Below, piece after piece: positions 60,997 through 64,000 of a DNA stretch of 64,000 nt. The notes beneath the pieces were generated by a model. That model was given only the letters and a program-made list of their open reading frames with translations, made no database searches and had not been told where the DNA came from. The first letter of the stretch is position 1; each line of letters begins with the position of its first letter. This stretch comes from Alicyclobacillus sp. (GTDB lineage: Bacteria; Bacillota; Bacilli; Alicyclobacillales; Alicyclobacillaceae): NCBI GenBank assembly GCA_023511725.1, contig JAIMAY010000003.1, positions 62,001-126,000 on the forward strand, written 5' to 3'. The position numbers were made by a program, and so were the translations under genes.

Positions 60997-62115
60997 GTGC
61001 GCACTCGCCTGAAGCATTTCGCCGCACACCGAACGCCGTCGCTGTCTCGCGGGTCCCGCAATGCGCGTGTCACCCGCCTGAGGCGGTTTGGGCTACTGCG
61101 GCTGATCTGGCGTTGGCCGAAGCTGGACAGGCGATGGCGTGTCGCTGGGGCATTGGCCGCTGTCTACGCGGCCATGATTTTGCTTCCCACCGCCTTCGCG
61201 TACACGCTGCATCGGGGGCCTTTGCCTCCTGTGATGGACCCGCACGCGGCGGATGCACGCGTTAGCCTTCGGGTCTATCGGAAGGAAACGGGATCCGTCG
61301 TGACGGTGAGTCTGCGCGACTACGTCATCAGCGTGCTCGCTGCGGAGATGCCGCCAACCGCCCCAGCCGGCGCGCTCGAAGCCGCGGCGGTGGCCATCCG
61401 CACGTACGCGATTCATACCAAAACCGCGGGGCCCTCCAGTCAGGAGGCCCGTTCGCACGGCGCGGACCTCACGGACGATCCCGGCCTCGACCTTCCCTGG
61501 CTGCCGGCCGCGCAGCGGGATCAGCGCTACGGAAGCAGCGCCCCGGTGTACGAGGCGCGGCTTGCCCAGGCGGTTCAGGCCACAGACGGCATCATCCTGA
61601 TCTACGGCGGGGCGCCCATCAATGCCTTCACCTGCGCATTGTCGCCCGGGCGCACGCGGGACGCGTCCACCGTGTTTGGGCGCCGTCTCCCCTACCTACC
61701 ATCGGTGCCCTGTCCGGACGACGCCAAGGCCCCGGACCTGGTGCGAACGGAGACGTTCACGCGGGACGAGATCGCCAGTGCGCTTGGTTTGGACGATGCG
61801 GTGAACCCGCGATCCTTCCAGGTGGCGGGGAGAGATGCATGGAACTTTGTGCTCACCGTGACGGACGGGAAGCACCGCTGGACGGGCGAGGAGTTCGCCG
61901 CCAAACTGCATCTTCCCACAGCCTGCTTCACCATCGCGGCTGCGGACAGTGGCACGCTCACCGTGCGAACGACCGGCGAAGGGAACGGGCTGGGCATGAG
62001 TCTGCATGAGGCGCAGGCGATGGCGCAGCGGGGCACCGCGTGGGCGTCCATCCTGTCCACATTCTATCCCGGGGCGAAATTGGAATCGGTGACCGCAATT
62101 CTACAGGTTCAATGA
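60997..62115 (+). CDS. spoIID: Stage II sporulation protein D (lytic transglycosylase)
   Basis: Membrane-anchored peptidoglycan hydrolase of the engulfment machinery (with SpoIIM and SpoIIP). 372 residues; N-terminal cytoplasmic basic stretch, one membrane helix (VAGALAAVYAAMILLPTAFA), then the SpoIID domain: VSLRDYVISVLAAEMPPTAP with the catalytic glutamate, TDGIILIYGGAPINAFTCAL and GLGMSLHEAQAMAQRGTAW. GTG 60997 after AGAGAGAAGGTGG was preferred over the upstream ATG 60946, which falls within the 5' leader. Confidence 0.93.
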   Translation: MRTRLKHFAAHRTPSLSRGSRNARVTRLRRFGLLRLIWRWPKLDRRWRVAGALAAVYAAMILLPTAFAYTLHRGPLPPVMDPHAADARVSLRVYRKETGSVVTVSLRDYVISVLAAEMPPTAPAGALEAAAVAIRTYAIHTKTAGPSSQEARSHGADLTDDPGLDLPWLPAAQRDQRYGSSAPVYEARLAQAVQATDGIILIYGGAPINAFTCALSPGRTRDASTVFGRRLPYLPSVPCPDDAKAPDLVRTETFTRDEIASALGLDDAVNPRSFQVAGRDAWNFVLTVTDGKHRWTGEEFAAKLHLPTACFTIAAADSGTLTVRTTGEGNGLGMSLHEAQAMAQRGTAWASILSTFYPGAKLESVTAILQVQ

Positions 62116-62125
62116 ATGTGCACAG

Positions 62126-62154
62126 GTATAGAACATCCATTTGGTGGCGACACT
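62126..62154 (+). promoter_or_regulatory. spoIIQ: SigF-type promoter of spoIIQ
   Basis: GTATA (62126-62130), exactly 15 bases, then GGCGACACT (62146-62154) match the SigF consensus GyWTA-N15-GGnrAnAnT in all defined positions. spoIIQ is a classic SigF gene. The promoter lies right after the spoIID stop. Confidence 0.75.
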
Positions 62155-62176
62155 GTCGTACTGAGGTGAGCGCCAA

Positions 62177-62932
62177 ATGGATGAAAAGAAGAATGTGAAC
62201 GCGTCTACCGAGAACCAGGAAACAGACAGGAAGGAAGACTTGGTGGAGGAACCGTTCGCGGATACTGCGGGCAAGGCACGGCGCCTGCTGTCGAAGCGGT
62301 GGGTCTATCCGGCGATCTACCTGGGAGCGGCCGCACTCATCATCGGTTTGATGTACATCAAGAGCCAGATGGGGGCCGCGCCGACGACCGGTGGGTCTGT
62401 CGAGGAGGGGACCACGGCGGCCACGGGTCAAGCGGCACAGGAATGGGTGTGGCCGGCTACAAGTGATGTCAAGACGTCTGTGAGCATGGGGTTCTTCCCG
62501 GATAAGGGCTCCGCAAGCCAACAGGCCGCCGCTCTGGTGTTCTACGACAACGCCTACTATCCGCACCAGGGAATTGACATCAAGGCGAGTGGCGGACAGG
62601 CGTTCGATGTCGTCGCGGCTGCTCCGGGCAAGGTGACGGCGGTCGACAACAATCCGCTGTACGGCAAGACCATCGAGGTCCAGGTCGCCGGTGGTTACAC
62701 CGTTCGCTATGAATCGCTCAGCCAGACCAACGTGAAGGTGGGCGACATGGTGCAGGCCGGGCAGGTCATCGGTCGCAGCGGCACCTGCGAATTCGAAGCG
62801 GGTCAGGGCAATCACCTGTTCTTCCAAGTCTTGAAGGACGGTGCGCCGGTCGATCCGCAGACGCTGGTCAGCCCGTCGGCGGCGACGTCTGCCGCATCCG
62901 CGATGGCGCCTTCCGGTTCGAACCCGCGGTGA
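62177..62932 (+). CDS. spoIIQ: Stage II sporulation protein Q, degenerate M23 domain
   Basis: Forespore membrane protein that joins SpoIIIAH across the intermembrane space. 251 residues; cytoplasmic N-terminus, membrane helix ~43-62 (VYPAIYLGAAALIIGLMYIK), linker and M23/LytM domain. The first zinc motif HxxxD is intact (H130 and D134 in YPHQGIDIKA), while the second, HxH, reads H213-L-F215 (NHLFFQV), so the last zinc ligand is missing. In B. subtilis SpoIIQ it is the other motif that has lost its His. Likely catalytically inactive and structural. ATG 62177 follows GAGGTGAGCGCCAA. Followed by a terminator. Confidence 0.92.
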   Translation: MDEKKNVNASTENQETDRKEDLVEEPFADTAGKARRLLSKRWVYPAIYLGAAALIIGLMYIKSQMGAAPTTGGSVEEGTTAATGQAAQEWVWPATSDVKTSVSMGFFPDKGSASQQAAALVFYDNAYYPHQGIDIKASGGQAFDVVAAAPGKVTAVDNNPLYGKTIEVQVAGGYTVRYESLSQTNVKVGDMVQAGQVIGRSGTCEFEAGQGNHLFFQVLKDGAPVDPQTLVSPSAATSAASAMAPSGSNPR

Positions 62933-62953
62933 TCTCCGCGCTTCCACCCTTTC

Positions 62954-62984
62954 GGCGAACCCTGCACAAGGGTTCGCCCTTTTT
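62954..62984 (+). terminator. Terminator after spoIIQ
   Basis: GGCGAACCC (62954-62962) and GGGTTCGCC (62970-62978) make a perfect nine-base stem, with CTTTTTATTT after it. Confidence 0.92.
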
Positions 62985-63056
62985 ATTTCCCGGGGAGAAA
63001 ACGAGAGAAAACGAGAGCTAGCGCGAAGAAACAAGCCTTAACGCGGCTTCGCCAAG

Positions 63057-63084
63057 GCATATGGTGTACACCCCCTCATATACT
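63057..63084 (+). promoter_or_regulatory. spoIIID: SigE-type promoter of spoIIID
   Basis: GCATATG (63057-63063), 13 bases, then CATATACT (63077-63084), close to KMATATT-N13-15-CATACAMT. spoIIID is transcribed by SigE in B. subtilis. Confidence 0.6.
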
Positions 63085-63123
63085 GTATCAGACCATCCGA
63101 AGAGACCTGGGGAGGCGAGGGGA

Positions 63124-63432
63124 GTGCATGACTACATCAAAGAGCGGACGTTGAAAATCGGGGAATACATTGTTGAGACGCGCAACACGGTCCGTACCAT
63201 TGCCCGCGAATTCGGTGTCTCCAAGAGCACGGTTCACAAGGATTTGACGGAGCGCCTGCCGGAGATCAACCCGGAGCTCGCCAATCGGGTAAAGGAGATT
63301 CTCGAGTATCACAAGTCGATCCGGCATCTCCGCGGCGGCGAAGCCACTCGTCTCAAGTATCACAAGGAAGAGAAGTCGCAGAAGGCCTCAAAAAACTATG
63401 GCTCCCGGAAAGGAGTTTCCACAGGGCTGTAG
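63124..63432 (+). CDS. spoIIID: Sporulation transcription factor SpoIIID
   Basis: Mother-cell DNA-binding regulator acting with SigE. The 102 residues match along the first ~85: HDYIKERTLKIGEYIVETRN, the helix-turn-helix TVRTIAREFGVSKSTVHKDL and IRHLRGGEATRLKYHKEEK. GTG 63124 begins with VHDYIKERT just as in B. subtilis, after GGGGAGGCGAGGGGA. The C-terminal 15 residues diverge. mbl follows. Confidence 0.95.
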   Translation: MHDYIKERTLKIGEYIVETRNTVRTIAREFGVSKSTVHKDLTERLPEINPELANRVKEILEYHKSIRHLRGGEATRLKYHKEEKSQKASKNYGSRKGVSTGL

Positions 63433-63542
63433 AATACAATCTCGGACACCGTCACGCGGGACGAAAGCGGATCATTTGAGACAGCGCACCCGGCAACGGA
63501 CACGCTCGGATGTACGCACCGATTGGGGAGGACTCGCCGTAC

Positions 63543-64000
63543 ATGTTCTCGAAAGACGTCGGGGTCGACTTGGGCACGGCTACCGTGCTGATCTATGTGC
63601 GGGGCAAGGGGATTATTCTGGCGGAACCGTCGGTCGTTGCGATGGACCTGACGACCCGGCAGGTGCTGGCCATCGGCGAAGACGCGCAACGCATGGTGGG
63701 ACGGACACCCGGAAGCATTGTGGCCATTCGGCCGCTGAGGGACGGCGTGATCGCCGATTTCGAAATCACCGAAATCATGTTGAAGTACTTCCTGCGCAAA
63801 GCGCTCGGCAACACTTCCTGGACGAGGCCGCGGATGATGATCTGCATCCCCAGCGGCACGACATCCGTGGAACAGAAAGCGGTGCGTGAAGCGGCGATGG
63901 CGTGCGGCGCCCGCCAGGTGGAACTGGTGGAAGAACCGCGAGCGGCGGCTGTCGGCGCCGGCCTGGACATCTTTCAGCCCAGCGGCTGCATGGTGGTCGA
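63543..64000 (+). CDS. mbl: Rod shape-determining protein Mbl (5' part)
   Basis: Actin-like cell shape protein; the window ends after about 152 residues. FSKDVGVDLGTATVLIYVRG (phosphate 1), GKGIILAEPSVVA, then SIVAIRPLRDGVIADFEIT and MICIPSGTTSVEQKAVREAA identify the MreB family; position after spoIIID favours Mbl. The ribosome-binding site GGGGAGG is 11 bases upstream of ATG 63543, slightly far. The gene continues past the right edge. Confidence 0.9.
   Translation, partial: MFSKDVGVDLGTATVLIYVRGKGIILAEPSVVAMDLTTRQVLAIGEDAQRMVGRTPGSIVAIRPLRDGVIADFEITEIMLKYFLRKALGNTSWTRPRMMICIPSGTTSVEQKAVREAAMACGARQVELVEEPRAAAVGAGLDIFQPSGCMVV

Overview
The window is a stretch of chromosome from a GC-rich, endospore-forming, aerobic member of the Bacilli. 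Spo0F, SpoIIR, SpoIID, SpoIIQ, SpoIIID and an alpha/beta-type SASP are all present, with RNA polymerase delta and Mbl. Gene order follows the region around rpoE-pyrG, prfA-spoIIR, atp and spoIID-mbl of Bacillus subtilis, while base composition, the nuo operon and the acetyl-DAP genes suggest an Alicyclobacillaceae-like lineage. The family is an inference from content and synteny. I see no rRNA, tRNA, CRISPR array, prophage or insertion sequence.

Layout. 1-6.9 kb: a left-edge unknown protein, an aspartate aminotransferase, a relic of a VOC protein and a class A PBP on the minus strand; then a spermidine operon (speE-speB), a YwiB-like gene and a divergent SASP on the plus strand. 7.1-15.5 kb: a fatty-acid/branched-chain acyl-CoA oxidation cluster (membrane FeS ETF:quinone oxidoreductase, thiolase, 3-hydroxyacyl-CoA dehydrogenase, enoyl-CoA hydratase, two acyl-CoA dehydrogenases, MeaB GTPase) behind a palindromic operator. 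15.5-24.7 kb: rpoE, pyrG, spo0F, transaldolase, the acetylated diaminopimelate branch (dapH, dapL, and patA tail-to-tail), glpX and rho. 24.8-33.4 kb: an unassigned radical SAM gene, a 57-residue membrane-anchored or secreted ORF, rpmE, prfA, prmC, spoIIR, ywlC, mntP, ywlE, rpiB and ywlG. 33.4-39.2 kb: an inverted MFS plus glycosyltransferase pair, then upp, mnaA and a second thiolase. 39.3-46.9 kb: atpZ-atpI-atpBEFHAGDC. 47.0-57.4 kb: an 11-subunit complex I operon, nuoABCDHIJKLMN, without nuoEFG, plus a DUF1146 gene. 57.5-64.0 kb: YxcD-like and Ser/Gly-rich proteins on the minus strand, then ywmB, murA, spoIID, spoIIQ, spoIIID and the 5' part of mbl.

The genes link energy metabolism (acyl-CoA oxidation feeding quinone, complex I, ATP synthase), the cell envelope (PBP, DAP, MurA, Mbl, glycolipid) and the sporulation programme. 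Several sporulation genes carry promoter sequences matching the sigma factor known for their B. subtilis orthologues: SigH for spo0F, SigF for spoIIR and spoIIQ, SigE for spoIID and spoIIID. Housekeeping genes often show an extended -10 (TGnTATAAT) with a poor -35.

Most of the window is conserved core genome. The least explained parts are the radical SAM gene after rho, the structured leader before the atp operon, the small ORF before rpmE, the SpoIIQ LytM domain that lacks one zinc ligand, and the left-edge and Ser/Gly-rich proteins.
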